Below are positions 13,702 through 22,096 of a stretch of DNA of 38,129 bases, piece after piece. The position numbers and the translations under genes are program-made. Source of the DNA: JAPXRI01 sp033813635 (GTDB lineage: Bacteria; Bacillota; Clostridia; Oscillospirales; QAMX01); contig JAPXRI010000028.1 of NCBI GenBank assembly GCA_033813635.1, positions 1 to 38,129 on the forward strand. The letters run 5' to 3'. The notes beneath the pieces are model-generated. The model was not told where the DNA came from, ran no database searches, and saw nothing but the letters and a program-made list of their open reading frames with translations. The stretch's first letter is position 1; each line of letters starts with the position of its first letter.

Positions 13702-15774
13702 TCAGTCAATAAGGGTATTTTCAGAGTTCTCCGTCGAAAGCGAGTTGTCGGACGCGAAGTAGATGTCAAAAATCTTTCGCGCGATCGGGGCTATTTTATT
13801 TCCGGAGCCGCCGTGTTCGACGATGACGACGACCGCGATCTCGGGGTCGTCAAAGGGCGCGAACGCGGCGAATACGCTGTTTGCGGTACCTTTGGACACC
13901 TGGGCGGAACCGGTTTTACCGCCGACGTGTATGGAGTAATTGCTGAAAACGCTGGAGGCGGTGCCGTTTTCCGCCACCTCGGACATACCCTCCATCACCG
14001 TGCTGTAGGTCAGATCGGACATCTCGACGCGGCCGGCGATGACCGACTGGGTTGTAAGCTCGATATTTGAAAAGTCGTAGCTGGTGACGTATTTTAGCAG
14101 GTGGCACTCGTAACGCGTCCCGCGGTTTGCGAGGGTCGCGATATAGTTCGCCAGCTGAATAGGCGTAAACAGGTTGTAGGACTGGCCGATGGCCGCCTGA
14201 AGCGTATCGCCGTCGACCCACGAGGCGTTTGCAAGGGCTTTCTTGGAGTCGGGGCAAGCGACGTAGCCCCTGGACTCGCCCGGAAGTTCGATGCCGGTGT
14301 AATCGCCGAGTCCGAACAGCTTGGCGCATCTGGACAGGTTTTCGATGCCGGCGCGGCGGCCGACGTCGAAAAAGAAGATGTTGCAAGAGTCGCGAATGGC
14401 CGTGACGACGGTCTCCGCGCCGTGGGTCACGCCCGCCTGGTCGTAAATCCAGCAGTGGGGCTGGTAGTCCTGGTATTGCCGGTAGATGCCCGTGCAGTTG
14501 ATGACCGAGGAGGGCAGGATGATTCCCTGCTGAAGCCCGGTCACCGCGGTGACCATTTTGAAAACCGAACCGGGGGAGTAGATGCCGCCGATCGCGCGGT
14601 TGAGCATCGGCGTCAGCTTGTCGCTGTTGAGCTGGTCAAACATCTCGGAAAATTTCGTAATGTCATAGGTAGGGTATGACGCCATCGCCAGAACGTCGCC
14701 GTTCCTGACGTCGATTACCACCGCCGCGCCGCCGCCCACATCCTGAGGGCTGTTGGGGTTCTCCTCCCCGGCGGCGACCATCTGCCTGATCTGCGAAGCC
14801 AGCGCGTCCTCGGTCGCGGACTGAAGCTTCAGATCCAGGGTCAGCATCACGTTGCTGCCTGCCTGGGGCTCCTTGCTGTCGACGATGCTGACGACCCTGC
14901 CGTCGCTGTCGATGGCGTATGTCGTAGAGCCGTCGATGCCGCGCAGATAGGACTCAAACGCCTTTTCGGCGCCGTCCTTCCCGACCAGGTCGTCCATCGC
15001 GTAGCCCTGCTGGGAGAGGGTCTCGTACTCTTCGCTGTAGATTTTGCCTATCCTTCCGAGAATGTGTGCTGCGTATTTGGTTTTGTATTCCCGGGTGTAG
15101 GCGCATTCGGTGAGCACGCCTGGCAGCTCCCTTGTCAGCTCGCCGAGCTCGGAGACGAATTCGATGCCGATGTTCTTGACAAAGGTGAAGTCGTTCAGCG
15201 CCGAGAACGACGCCTTATCCATTTCGTAGCGCACGCCGACGAGGTATCTCGCGGTCGCGTAGTCGAGATCCTCCGGGACGCCGTAGTATTCGCGCAGGCC
15301 TTCGAAGAGCTCGGCCGCGGAGATATCCTCCTCCCAACCCCGGGAGGTGATGAATTTTATAAGATAGGAGCTCCTGTTATCGGGATTTGCCCAGTCCGCG
15401 GTGAAAACGGGCTTGTCCGGCAGCAGCGGAAGGGAGTCGGTAAAAGATACTCCGTATTTTTCGCACAGCTCCTTGAGCTTCAGGAGGACGCCGTTGGGAT
15501 CGTCCCTGTTCCAAAGCTTGTAATTGAACACGATGTTGTAGGAAATCGTATTGGTAATCAGCGGACGGCCGTATCTGTCGAAAATCATGCCGCGCATCGC
15601 CGGAATGTTGACCGTGTACTTAGTTGTTTTCACGTTCAGGACCGACGGACCGCCCACGTTCTGACCGGAGGACAGCTGAAGCCTCGCGAGACGCACCACC
15701 ATCACGAGGGAGAGTAAAAACGCGATAACGCCGACGAGGCTCACGCGCCAGATATGGTATCTTGTTTTGATCAT
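13702..15774 (-). CDS. mrdA: Penicillin-binding protein 2, elongasome transpeptidase
   Basis: Class B PBP that cross-links peptidoglycan during side-wall growth, working with RodA and MreCD. One N-terminal membrane segment (VSLVGVIAFLLSLVMVV) is followed by the dimerisation domain and the transpeptidase domain. The active-site motifs are all present: SPGSVFKM (SxxK), DSCN (SxN) and GKTGSAQ (KTG). Length 690 is in the normal range. It follows mreD and precedes minD in the same direction, the usual shape-determination cluster, although mreB and rodA are not in the window. Confidence 0.95.
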   Translation of the reverse strand: MIKTRYHIWRVSLVGVIAFLLSLVMVVRLARLQLSSGQNVGGPSVLNVKTTKYTVNIPAMRGMIFDRYGRPLITNTISYNIVFNYKLWNRDDPNGVLLKLKELCEKYGVSFTDSLPLLPDKPVFTADWANPDNRSSYLIKFITSRGWEEDISAAELFEGLREYYGVPEDLDYATARYLVGVRYEMDKASFSALNDFTFVKNIGIEFVSELGELTRELPGVLTECAYTREYKTKYAAHILGRIGKIYSEEYETLSQQGYAMDDLVGKDGAEKAFESYLRGIDGSTTYAIDSDGRVVSIVDSKEPQAGSNVMLTLDLKLQSATEDALASQIRQMVAAGEENPNSPQDVGGGAAVVIDVRNGDVLAMASYPTYDITKFSEMFDQLNSDKLTPMLNRAIGGIYSPGSVFKMVTAVTGLQQGIILPSSVINCTGIYRQYQDYQPHCWIYDQAGVTHGAETVVTAIRDSCNIFFFDVGRRAGIENLSRCAKLFGLGDYTGIELPGESRGYVACPDSKKALANASWVDGDTLQAAIGQSYNLFTPIQLANYIATLANRGTRYECHLLKYVTSYDFSNIELTTQSVIAGRVEMSDLTYSTVMEGMSEVAENGTASSVFSNYSIHVGGKTGSAQVSKGTANSVFAAFAPFDDPEIAVVVIVEHGGSGNKIAPIARKIFDIYFASDNSLSTENSENTLID

Positions 15775-15838
15775 CTCAAATCACCGCCCCGCGCTTCTTG
15801 CGCGGCAAGAGATTGAATACGGACGAAAATCCTCTTCG

Positions 15839-16366
15839 CTATCGGAACAGACCCGGTTCCCTGTTCATTTTTTTATACATGAATGAGACAGGAAGGACCA
15901 CGATCGGGGAAATGGCGACGGAATACAGCATGCCGGGGATAATAACGGTAAACAGCGGGCTGAGGTTGGACTTCCCTAACAGATAGATGGAGATGAAAAA
16001 CCTCAGAAACTCGCCGATAAACCAGAACACAACGCCCCAGCCGATCGCCGTGGGTACCCTTTTTCTGAAAAAATCCGGGGAGACGTTTCCGACGAAGGCT
16101 CCGGTAAAAACCATAAAAATCGTGTAATAGCAAAAGCTCAGCCCGCAGACGCCGTCCATAAAGAAACCGGCTACGGCGCCGCAGCTCAGCCCGGCCGCCG
16201 GACCGTCGAAAACCGCTGCGGCTGTCACGATGTAGATCAGCACGCTCGGGACTACACCGGCAATTTTGATGTAGGGGAACAGCGATGTCTCGGCGGCCGT
16301 GACAAGCACGATGAGCGCGAAAATGACAACGGACTTTATTATGGTTTTTTTCTTCTCATCGGTCAT
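15839..16366 (-). CDS. mreD: Rod shape-determining protein MreD
   Basis: Small multi-spanning membrane protein of the elongasome; partner of MreC. The 175-residue chain is almost entirely hydrophobic, with about five to six predicted membrane segments, for example IKSVVIFALIVLVTAAETSL at the start. Sequence conservation in this family is low, so the call rests on hydrophobic pattern, length and position between mreC and mrdA. ATG at 16366 is chosen, with GGAGG 10 nt upstream and just after the mreC stop; the frame extends further upstream inside mreC. Confidence 0.88.
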   Translation of the reverse strand: MTDEKKKTIIKSVVIFALIVLVTAAETSLFPYIKIAGVVPSVLIYIVTAAAVFDGPAAGLSCGAVAGFFMDGVCGLSFCYYTIFMVFTGAFVGNVSPDFFRKRVPTAIGWGVVFWFIGEFLRFFISIYLLGKSNLSPLFTVIIPGMLYSVAISPIVVLPVSFMYKKMNREPGLFR

Positions 16367-16388
16367 CGCTCCGGCACCTCCATGGGTA

Positions 16389-17228
16389 TCAATTCTCAAC
16401 CGAAAAATCGACGACCACAAACACCTGGGTCAAATCTTTCAGGTCGACGCAGGGGGTGATTACGGCGTAATCGGTCATGCCGCTCTTTTCGGTTCTGACA
16501 TAATCAACTGTCCCGATGACGATATCCGGCGGCAGATTGCCTGTAACCCCAGTGGTCAGGATTTTATCCCCGTTTTTAACGTCGCTGCCCAGCGCGATAT
16601 TGGAGAGCTTGAGCTTTGATTGCTTCATCAGCTCGAAGTCGCCGGTCGCGACAGCAATCACGCCGGTTCGCTGGTCGCAGGCCCCGATGCTCGTCGTGGT
16701 GTCGATCACCGTGCTGACCTCCGCGAAATTTTCCTCAACCCTTGTGACGATGCCGACGAGCCCGCTCTCCGTCATCACGCAGTCGTTTAGCGAGATCCCA
16801 CTCTTTGCGCCCCGGTTTATCGTGAACACGGAACTCCAGCTGGTGTCGTTCCAGGCGATAATCAGCGCGGACTCGATTGTCATATTCGTGTTGCTCTCGC
16901 GCATCTCCAGCAGCTCGCGGAGCTTCTCGTTTTCGTTTTTATACTGCTCGGCGCTGTCGACTAAGTCCTGCATTTCTCTGATCTGCGCCTTAAGCTGTTT
17001 GTTCTCGGCCAACAGCTCGTCGTATTTTGTCTGCGCCGCCCAGAAATCGGATATACCCGTCCTCACGGCGGTGAAAAGGCGCTGAAACGGGGATACGATG
17101 GTCCCCGCGATCTTGTGGGCGATTGAGGTCCCCGGGGCAAACAGGGTAAGCAGAACGGACGCCGCAAACACCGTGATGATGATGACCAGCGCGGCGACGG
17201 TTATTTTGTTTTTCAAAAAGTTTCGCAA
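16389..17228 (-). CDS. mreC: Rod shape-determining protein MreC
   Basis: Links the cytoskeleton and periplasmic wall synthases. One N-terminal membrane segment (VAALVIIITVFAASVLLTLF) is followed by a coiled coil near residues 70-110 (LAENKQLKAQIREMQDLV and onwards) and the beta-rich MreC domain with the family segment GLVGIVTRVEENFAEVSTVID. Length 279 is normal. It lies 21 nt after maf; mreB, the usual upstream partner, is absent here. Confidence 0.95.
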   Translation of the reverse strand: MRNFLKNKITVAALVIIITVFAASVLLTLFAPGTSIAHKIAGTIVSPFQRLFTAVRTGISDFWAAQTKYDELLAENKQLKAQIREMQDLVDSAEQYKNENEKLRELLEMRESNTNMTIESALIIAWNDTSWSSVFTINRGAKSGISLNDCVMTESGLVGIVTRVEENFAEVSTVIDTTTSIGACDQRTGVIAVATGDFELMKQSKLKLSNIALGSDVKNGDKILTTGVTGNLPPDIVIGTVDYVRTEKSGMTDYAVITPCVDLKDLTQVFVVVDFSVEN

Positions 17229-17249
17229 AAGACGCTCACCGCCAGTCCA

Positions 17250-17834
17250 CTATAATAGGTTTATACCGAATTCTTTCAAAGCAAGAGAAAGCCTGCACAC
17301 GGGCAACCCCATCACGTTGTAGTAATCGCCGTCAATGCGGCGAACCAGCATTGCGCCGAGCCCCTGAATGCCGTAGGCGCCGGCCTTGTCGAAGGGCTCG
17401 CCCGTATCGATGTAGCTCCAAATCTCCTCGGAGGTCAGGGACCTGAACTCAACCTCCGTGCGCTCCGAGGCCAGAATCTCCCTGCTCCCGTTTCGCACGC
17501 AGAACCCCGTGTAGACCGCGTGCGTCTTTCCGGACAGCATCGACAGCATCCGAAACGCGTCGCCGCGGTCGGCGGGTTTTCCGAGAATTTCATCTTGGTA
17601 ACAGACGACCGTATCCGCGGCGATGACGACGGCATTCCCGCCCGCCGATTTAGAGACGCTTTCGGCTTTGGTTTTCGCGAGGAGTTTCACGGCTTCGCCG
17701 GGAGAGATGTTTTCGGGGAGCTCTTCGTCTGCGTCGGAGGGCAGGATGGTAAAATCGGCGAGCCCGATGCCCTCTAAAAGCGCCCGGCGCCTCGGAGACG
17801 CGGAAGCCAGTATAATTTTTCTGCTGTCAGACAT
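17250..17834 (-). CDS. maf: Maf-family nucleoside triphosphate pyrophosphatase
   Basis: House-cleaning pyrophosphatase acting on dTTP/UTP or modified nucleotides. Motifs are LASASPRRRALL at the N-terminus, the catalytic IAADTVV near residue 68, LGKPAD, and KAGAYGIQGLG near 150. ATG at 17834 has AGGAG about 10 nt upstream and gives 194 residues, the usual size; a longer frame reaches back into dut. It is embedded in the zapA-dut-maf-mreC run, and maf beside mreBCD is a common Firmicutes arrangement. Confidence 0.94.
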   Translation of the reverse strand: MSDSRKIILASASPRRRALLEGIGLADFTILPSDADEELPENISPGEAVKLLAKTKAESVSKSAGGNAVVIAADTVVCYQDEILGKPADRGDAFRMLSMLSGKTHAVYTGFCVRNGSREILASERTEVEFRSLTSEEIWSYIDTGEPFDKAGAYGIQGLGAMLVRRIDGDYYNVMGLPVCRLSLALKEFGINLL

Positions 17835-17847
17835 GCGGTGAAATCTC

Positions 17848-18297
17848 CTATTTGATGCCGGTCGAGCCGAAACCGCCGCCGCCCCGGGCCGTGGGCTCAA
17901 GGCTGTCCGTGACGGCGAGCGTGGCGCGGCAGACGGGCATTACCGCGAGCTGCGCAATGCGGTCGCCGGGGTTGACGACGAACTCCGTGTCGGACTGGTT
18001 GATAAGGCCGATCTGCAGCTCGCCGGTGTAATCGCTGTCTATCACGCCGACGCCGTTGGAAAGGGCTATGCCTTTTTTGACCGCGAGCCCGCTCCGCGCA
18101 AATACAAGTGCCACGTAATCCGAGGAGGGCAGCCCTATCGCGAGCCCGGTGGGTATAAGCGCGCTCTTGCCGGGGGCGATGGCAACCGGCCGGTCCTGCG
18201 CGGCGCGAAGATCCATCGCGGCCGCGCCCTCCGTGGCGTAAGCGGGGAGGACCGCATTGTCGCGCAGTATTTTTATCTTAAGTTCAACTTCTCTCAT
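17848..18297 (-). CDS. dut: dUTP diphosphatase
   Basis: Hydrolyses dUTP to dUMP, keeping uracil out of DNA and feeding dTMP synthesis. All five trimeric dUTPase motifs are visible in order: AAAMDLRA, ARSGLAVKKGI, GVIDSDYTGEL with the catalytic aspartate, NPGDRIAQL and the C-terminal GGGGFGSTG. Length 149 is standard. ATG at 18297; the stop is 13 nt before maf. Confidence 0.97.
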   Translation of the reverse strand: MREVELKIKILRDNAVLPAYATEGAAAMDLRAAQDRPVAIAPGKSALIPTGLAIGLPSSDYVALVFARSGLAVKKGIALSNGVGVIDSDYTGELQIGLINQSDTEFVVNPGDRIAQLAVMPVCRATLAVTDSLEPTARGGGGFGSTGIK

Positions 18298-18323
18298 TAG
18301 ATAACCCTTAGGTTTACGCCTCG

Positions 18324-18659
18324 CTACGCCTTGCCGCGGTAGCGGGCGAGCTCAACCTTCGTCCGCTCAAGCTCGCGCCGGAGCTCGCCGATCTCGCTGC
18401 GCATGCGGGTGGTCTCCGAGACATATTCCTTGATCTGATTGACGAGGCTGTCCACCGAGTTCCTGGATTTAAAATATTCGTCCGTCACGGTGATCCCGGC
18501 GAGGATCGCGGCCGTCAGCGCGGGGATTCTCGAGCTCTTTGAAATATCCGTAAACTGTTTGTCGAAATACTCGGCAAGCTCGGTGACGTACTCGGGAGGA
18601 TCATCCGCGATGACATTATATTTCGTTCCGCCCACCGTTATTGTGACGTGGTTTGGCAT
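18324..18659 (-). CDS. zapA: Cell division protein ZapA
   Basis: Small FtsZ-associated protein that helps bundle the Z ring. The 111-residue sequence has the family-typical N-terminal VTITVGGTKYNV strand pair, then helices with VTELAEYFDKQF, and ends in a coiled coil (ETTRMRSEIGELRRELERTK). AAGGGG precedes the ATG at 18659. It heads the run of division and shape genes that continues to minD. Confidence 0.88.
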   Translation of the reverse strand: MPNHVTITVGGTKYNVIADDPPEYVTELAEYFDKQFTDISKSSRIPALTAAILAGITVTDEYFKSRNSVDSLVNQIKEYVSETTRMRSEIGELRRELERTKVELARYRGKA

Positions 18660-18719
18660 AAGTATGGCCCCTTTCCCGCAATTATTATCGTATATCGAAT
18701 AGATTCGCTTGATTTATAC

Positions 18720-18748
18720 AAAATCGGGCGTTATCAATACACGCCCGA
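18720..18748 (-). terminator. Terminator after rny
   Basis: Perfect 8-bp stem (18724-18731 with 18741-18748), 9-nt loop, followed on the minus strand by TTTTG. It lies about 37 nt after the rny stop and separates rny from zapA. Confidence 0.75.
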
Positions 18749-18785
18749 ATATTGTATATGTAGCTATAATCGGGCTTTTGACCGA

Positions 18786-20339
18786 TTATTTCGCATAGTC
18801 CACCGCGCGGGTTTCTCGGATAATGCAGACTTTAATCTGGCCGGGGAACTCGAGATCGCTTTCGATTTTCTTCGCCAGGTCGTGCGCCAGAAGCACCATT
18901 CCGTCGTCGTCGACCACGTCAGGCTTGACCATGATTCGAACCTCGCGGCCGGCCTGTATCGCAAAGGATTTCTCAACGCCCGGGAAGGAATTGGAAATCT
19001 CCTCAAGGGTTTCCAGTCTTCTGATATAGGCCTCGAGGTTTTCGCGGCGCGCGCCGGGTCTCGCGGCGGAGATATCGTCCGCGGCGTCCACAATGAAGGC
19101 GATGACGGAGTGGGGCTCCACGTCGCCGTGGTGCGCCTCAATCGCGTGGATTACCTCGGGGTTCTCCTTAAAGCGCTTGGCGATGTCCACGCCTATCGCG
19201 ACATGGGAGCCTTCGACTTCGTGGTCGACGGCTTTGCCGATATCGTGGAGGAGGCCGGCGCGTTTGGCGAGCATAACGTCCGCCCCGAGCTCGCTGGCGA
19301 TGTAACCGGAGAGCAGCGCCACCTCCACCGAGTGGCGGAGCGCGTTCTGGCCGTAGCTGGTGCGGTAGCGGAGCCGCCCGAGAATTTTAACAAGGTCCGA
19401 GTTAATTCCGTGAATGCCCACGTCGAAGATGGCGCGTTCGCCCTCTGCCTTGATCGTCGCCTCGACGTCGCGGCGGGCCTTCTCCACCATCTCTTCGATT
19501 CGCGTCGGGTGAATCCTGCCGTCAGCGATCAGCTTTTCGAGGGCTTGTCTGGCGATCTCCCGCCTGACAGGGTCGAAGCAGGAGAGCGTAATCGCCTCGG
19601 GTGTGTCGTCGATAATCAGGTCGACGCCCGTGGCGGTCTCTATCGCGCGGATGTTTCTTCCCTCGCGCCCGATAATGCGGCCCTTCATCTCGTCGTTCGG
19701 AAGGGGTACGACGGAAACTGTCGCCTCGGCGACGTAGTCGGAAGAGCATTTCTGAATCGCCAGCGCGATGATGTCCTTTGCCTTGGCTTCGGCGTCTTCC
19801 TTAAGATCATGCTCAATCTCGCGGAGCTTGACCGCGGCGTCGTGGCGCGCGTCGTCCTCGACCATCTTGAGGATATAGGCTTTGGCCTCCTCCACGGTGT
19901 AGCCGGAAATTTTCTCCAGCATTTCCACCTGGCTGGCCTTGTATTTCTGCGCCTCGGCGTTAATATCCTCGGCTTCCTTGAGCTTTTTGTTCAGGGCTTC
20001 CTCTTTTGCCTCAATATTGTCGAGCTTCTTGTCCAGAATCTCGTCCTTTTGCTGCAGCCTGCGCTCCTGTTTCTGAAGCTCGTTCCTGCGCTCCTTAAGC
20101 TCGCGTTCCTGTTCGTTTTTATTTTTAAGAATTTCTTCTTTGGCCTCGATCAGAGCCTCGCGCTTTTTGGCCTCGGCATTTTTAATGGCCTCGTTTAAAA
20201 TTCGTCTCGCTTCATCCTCGGCGCTCTTTATTTCCTTTTCAGCAACTTTTTTTCTGTAAAACACACCGATGAAGAAGAATATAACAGCTGAGGCGACCAA
20301 AGCAGCGATGGGCAGGACATAACTTGTTAGCCATTGCAT
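18786..20339 (-). CDS. rny: Ribonuclease Y
   Basis: Membrane-bound endoribonuclease that starts bulk mRNA decay in Gram-positive bacteria. Parts in order: an N-terminal membrane helix (LPIAALVASAVIFFFIGVF, residues 9-27), a long charged coiled coil (about 30-150), a KH domain with GRIIGREGRNIRAIE near 215, and an HD domain with HSVEVALLSG and the catalytic LLHDIGKAVDHE near 335. Length 517 is typical. ATG at 20339. It appears monocistronic, with a promoter at 20665-20693 and a terminator after it. RNase J lies 13 kb away, so the two main mRNA-decay enzymes share this region. Confidence 0.97.
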   Translation of the reverse strand: MQWLTSYVLPIAALVASAVIFFFIGVFYRKKVAEKEIKSAEDEARRILNEAIKNAEAKKREALIEAKEEILKNKNEQERELKERRNELQKQERRLQQKDEILDKKLDNIEAKEEALNKKLKEAEDINAEAQKYKASQVEMLEKISGYTVEEAKAYILKMVEDDARHDAAVKLREIEHDLKEDAEAKAKDIIALAIQKCSSDYVAEATVSVVPLPNDEMKGRIIGREGRNIRAIETATGVDLIIDDTPEAITLSCFDPVRREIARQALEKLIADGRIHPTRIEEMVEKARRDVEATIKAEGERAIFDVGIHGINSDLVKILGRLRYRTSYGQNALRHSVEVALLSGYIASELGADVMLAKRAGLLHDIGKAVDHEVEGSHVAIGVDIAKRFKENPEVIHAIEAHHGDVEPHSVIAFIVDAADDISAARPGARRENLEAYIRRLETLEEISNSFPGVEKSFAIQAGREVRIMVKPDVVDDDGMVLLAHDLAKKIESDLEFPGQIKVCIIRETRAVDYAK

Positions 20340-20658
20340 AAAATAAAAGCACCTCTGTTTAAATAATGTTATGATTATTCGGAGGAGCTTTATATAATCT
20401 TATCTTATACATTATTTTTAACACGCCTGCGCTTGCCCTGCGTACCGTGTTGCGTATGCGTACCCGTTTGCGCCACGCGCCTTGATGGCAATCCGAAAAA
20501 AGCAACGCGCAGTTTCCCGAGAGAATAGAGAATGAATATATATATAATATAAAGATAGAGATACAGGGAGCCCAAACTCCGGTAATATATAAACGAAACC
20601 CGCGGCTGCGGTAATCATCCGCATTTTTATACCGCGTTAATCCGTTAGCTAATCATAC
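20340..20658 (-). other. Long untranslated leader of rny
   Basis: About 320 nt lie between the predicted start near 20658 and the rny ATG. The region mixes GC-rich islands (around 20595-20635, 20440-20510) with AT-rich runs. Small hairpins are visible, such as a 6-bp GCGGTA/TACCGC stem (20606-20633) and a 4-bp GGAG/CTCC stem. A 68-codon frame starting at 20624 has no ribosome site and begins inside that hairpin; I do not call it a gene. No recognised riboswitch core is seen. Confidence 0.5.
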
Positions 20659-20664
20659 AATAAT

Positions 20665-20693
20665 ATTTTACATATGATAAACTGTTTTGTCAA
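20665..20693 (-). promoter_or_regulatory. Sigma-A promoter for rny
   Basis: Minus strand -35 TTGACA (20693-20688), 17-bp spacer, -10 TAAAAT (20670-20665). Predicted start near 20658. Confidence 0.82.
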
Positions 20694-20769
20694 GAAAATA
20701 TATCGGTTATCTGGATATTTCACTAAAAAATATAAAACAGCGGCGGTAAAAATTTCCGCTTCGCATCTT

Positions 20770-20807
20770 AAAAAAAACGACTGCGGGCTTTTATAAGCCC
20801 GCAGTCG
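20770..20807 (-). terminator. Terminator of the 2-oxoacid:ferredoxin oxidoreductase operon
   Basis: Perfect 13-bp stem (20778-20790 with 20795-20807), 4-nt loop, followed on the minus strand by eight T residues (20777-20770). It starts 8 nt after the gamma-subunit stop. Confidence 0.95.
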
Positions 20808-20814
20808 GATATTT

Positions 20815-21348
20815 TTACAGCGCGTAGCCTATGGTCAGCGCCTTCATGTTTAACTCGAAAAGCTGGGGTTTGGAGGCGGGGACGAGCTTTTTGATTATCG
20901 GCTCCGCCTCGCCTATGCTGCACAGGCCTGTTTCCTTGAGAAACTTGCCGCACATTACGACGTTTGCGAGCTTGCCGATGCCGTTTTCATCGGCCAGCCT
21001 TGTCGCCGGAACGGCGAAATAGGCGATGTCGCCCCTTGTCCCGACGCGTGAAATCAGCGTGCTGTCCAGGAAAAGCTTTCCGCCGGGGACCACGTCCTTC
21101 TCGTATTTGTCAAAGGAGGGCAGGTTCATTACAATGAGCTCCGTGGGGTTTACGACGAGGGGGGAGGCGATCGGCGAATCGCTGATGTTTACGCCGCAGT
21201 TGGAGGTGCCGCCGCGCATCTCCGGGCCGTACGAGGGGATCAACGACACCTCGAGGCCGGTATACATGCCGATATAGGTCAGCAGCTTGCCGGCAAACTG
21301 GATGCCCTGTCCGCCAAAGCCCGCAATCAGGATGTTGTGATTGATCAT
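20815..21348 (-). CDS. 2-oxoacid:ferredoxin oxidoreductase, gamma subunit
   Basis: Gamma domain subunit of a heterotetrameric enzyme that oxidatively decarboxylates a 2-oxoacid to an acyl-CoA, reducing ferredoxin. The 177-residue sequence has the family start ILIAGFGGQGIQFAGKLL and SYGPEMRGGTSNC, seen in Kor/Vor/Ior gamma subunits. ATG at 21348 overlaps the TGA of the beta subunit gene by 4 nt and has GGAGG 10 nt upstream, so translation is coupled. It is the last gene of the cluster, ahead of a strong terminator. Substrate (branched-chain 2-oxoacid or 2-oxoglutarate) is not decided by this subunit. Confidence 0.92.
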   Translation of the reverse strand: MINHNILIAGFGGQGIQFAGKLLTYIGMYTGLEVSLIPSYGPEMRGGTSNCGVNISDSPIASPLVVNPTELIVMNLPSFDKYEKDVVPGGKLFLDSTLISRVGTRGDIAYFAVPATRLADENGIGKLANVVMCGKFLKETGLCSIGEAEPIIKKLVPASKPQLFELNMKALTIGYAL

Positions 21349-22094
21349 GCCTTTTTTACCTCCTTGTCGGCGTACACGCCGAGGGGATAATAGGGGATCA
21401 TGTTTGTGCGGAGCCACTCGAGGGCCTCGACCGGCGAAAGCCCCCAGTTTGTCGGGCAGGTGGAGAGGACCTCGACCAGCGAAAAGCCTTTTCCGGCAAT
21501 CTGGGTCTCGAAGGCCTTTTTTATTGCCTTTTTCGCCGCGATGACGTTTTTAACGCAGTCGACGCTCACCCGTTCGCAGTAGGCGGTGCCGCTCAGCGTG
21601 GAGACCATTTCGCAGACGCGCACCGGGAAACCCGCGCTCGACACGTCGCGGCCGTAGGGCGTGGTGGTGGTGACCTGGCCGGGCAGCGTGGTGGGAGCCA
21701 TCTGACCGCCGGTCATGCCGTATATCGCGTTGTTGATGAATATGATCGTGATGTTTTCTCCCCGCGTCGCGGCGTGGACCGTTTCTGCGGTGCCAATCGC
21801 GGCGAGGTCGCCGTCGCCCTGGTAGGTAAAGACGATGTTTTCGGGTCTGGCGCGTTTCGCGCCGGTGGCGACGGCCGGGGCGCGCCCGTGGGCGGCCTCG
21901 ATCATATCGCAATCGAAGTAGTTATAGGCGAAAACCGCACAGCCGACCGGCGCGATACCGACGGTTTTGCCGGCGATGCCGAGCTCGTCGATCACTTCCG
22001 CGACGAGGCGGTGCACGATGCCGTGGGTGCAGCCGGGGCAGTAGTGGAGCGGGACATCGGAGAGCGCCTTGGGTCTTTCAAAAACCACTGACAT
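21345..22094 (-). CDS. 2-oxoacid:ferredoxin oxidoreductase, beta (thiamine pyrophosphate) subunit
   Basis: Carries the thiamine pyrophosphate site. HYCPGCTHGIVHRL at residues 17-30 is the family N-terminal motif, and the TPP/Mg-binding signature GDGDLAAIG followed some 25 residues later by FINNAIYGMTGGQ is intact. Length 249 is typical of KorB/VorC-type subunits. Its ATG is 2 nt after the alpha-subunit stop and its stop overlaps the gamma start, showing a tight operon. Confidence 0.95.
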   Translation of the reverse strand: MSVVFERPKALSDVPLHYCPGCTHGIVHRLVAEVIDELGIAGKTVGIAPVGCAVFAYNYFDCDMIEAAHGRAPAVATGAKRARPENIVFTYQGDGDLAAIGTAETVHAATRGENITIIFINNAIYGMTGGQMAPTTLPGQVTTTTPYGRDVSSAGFPVRVCEMVSTLSGTAYCERVSVDCVKNVIAAKKAIKKAFETQIAGKGFSLVEVLSTCPTNWGLSPVEALEWLRTNMIPYYPLGVYADKEVKKA

Positions 22095-22096
22095 AA

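Noticed and set aside
18648..20198. A 516-codon open frame on the plus strand opposite rny
   Set aside because: It mirrors the RNase Y coding sequence, which has strong family motifs; the antisense frame stays open because of GC-rich codon use and shows no recognisable domain.
20418..20624. A 68-codon frame in the rny leader
   Set aside because: No Shine-Dalgarno sequence, the start lies inside a hairpin, and the translation resembles nothing known; treated as untranslated leader.
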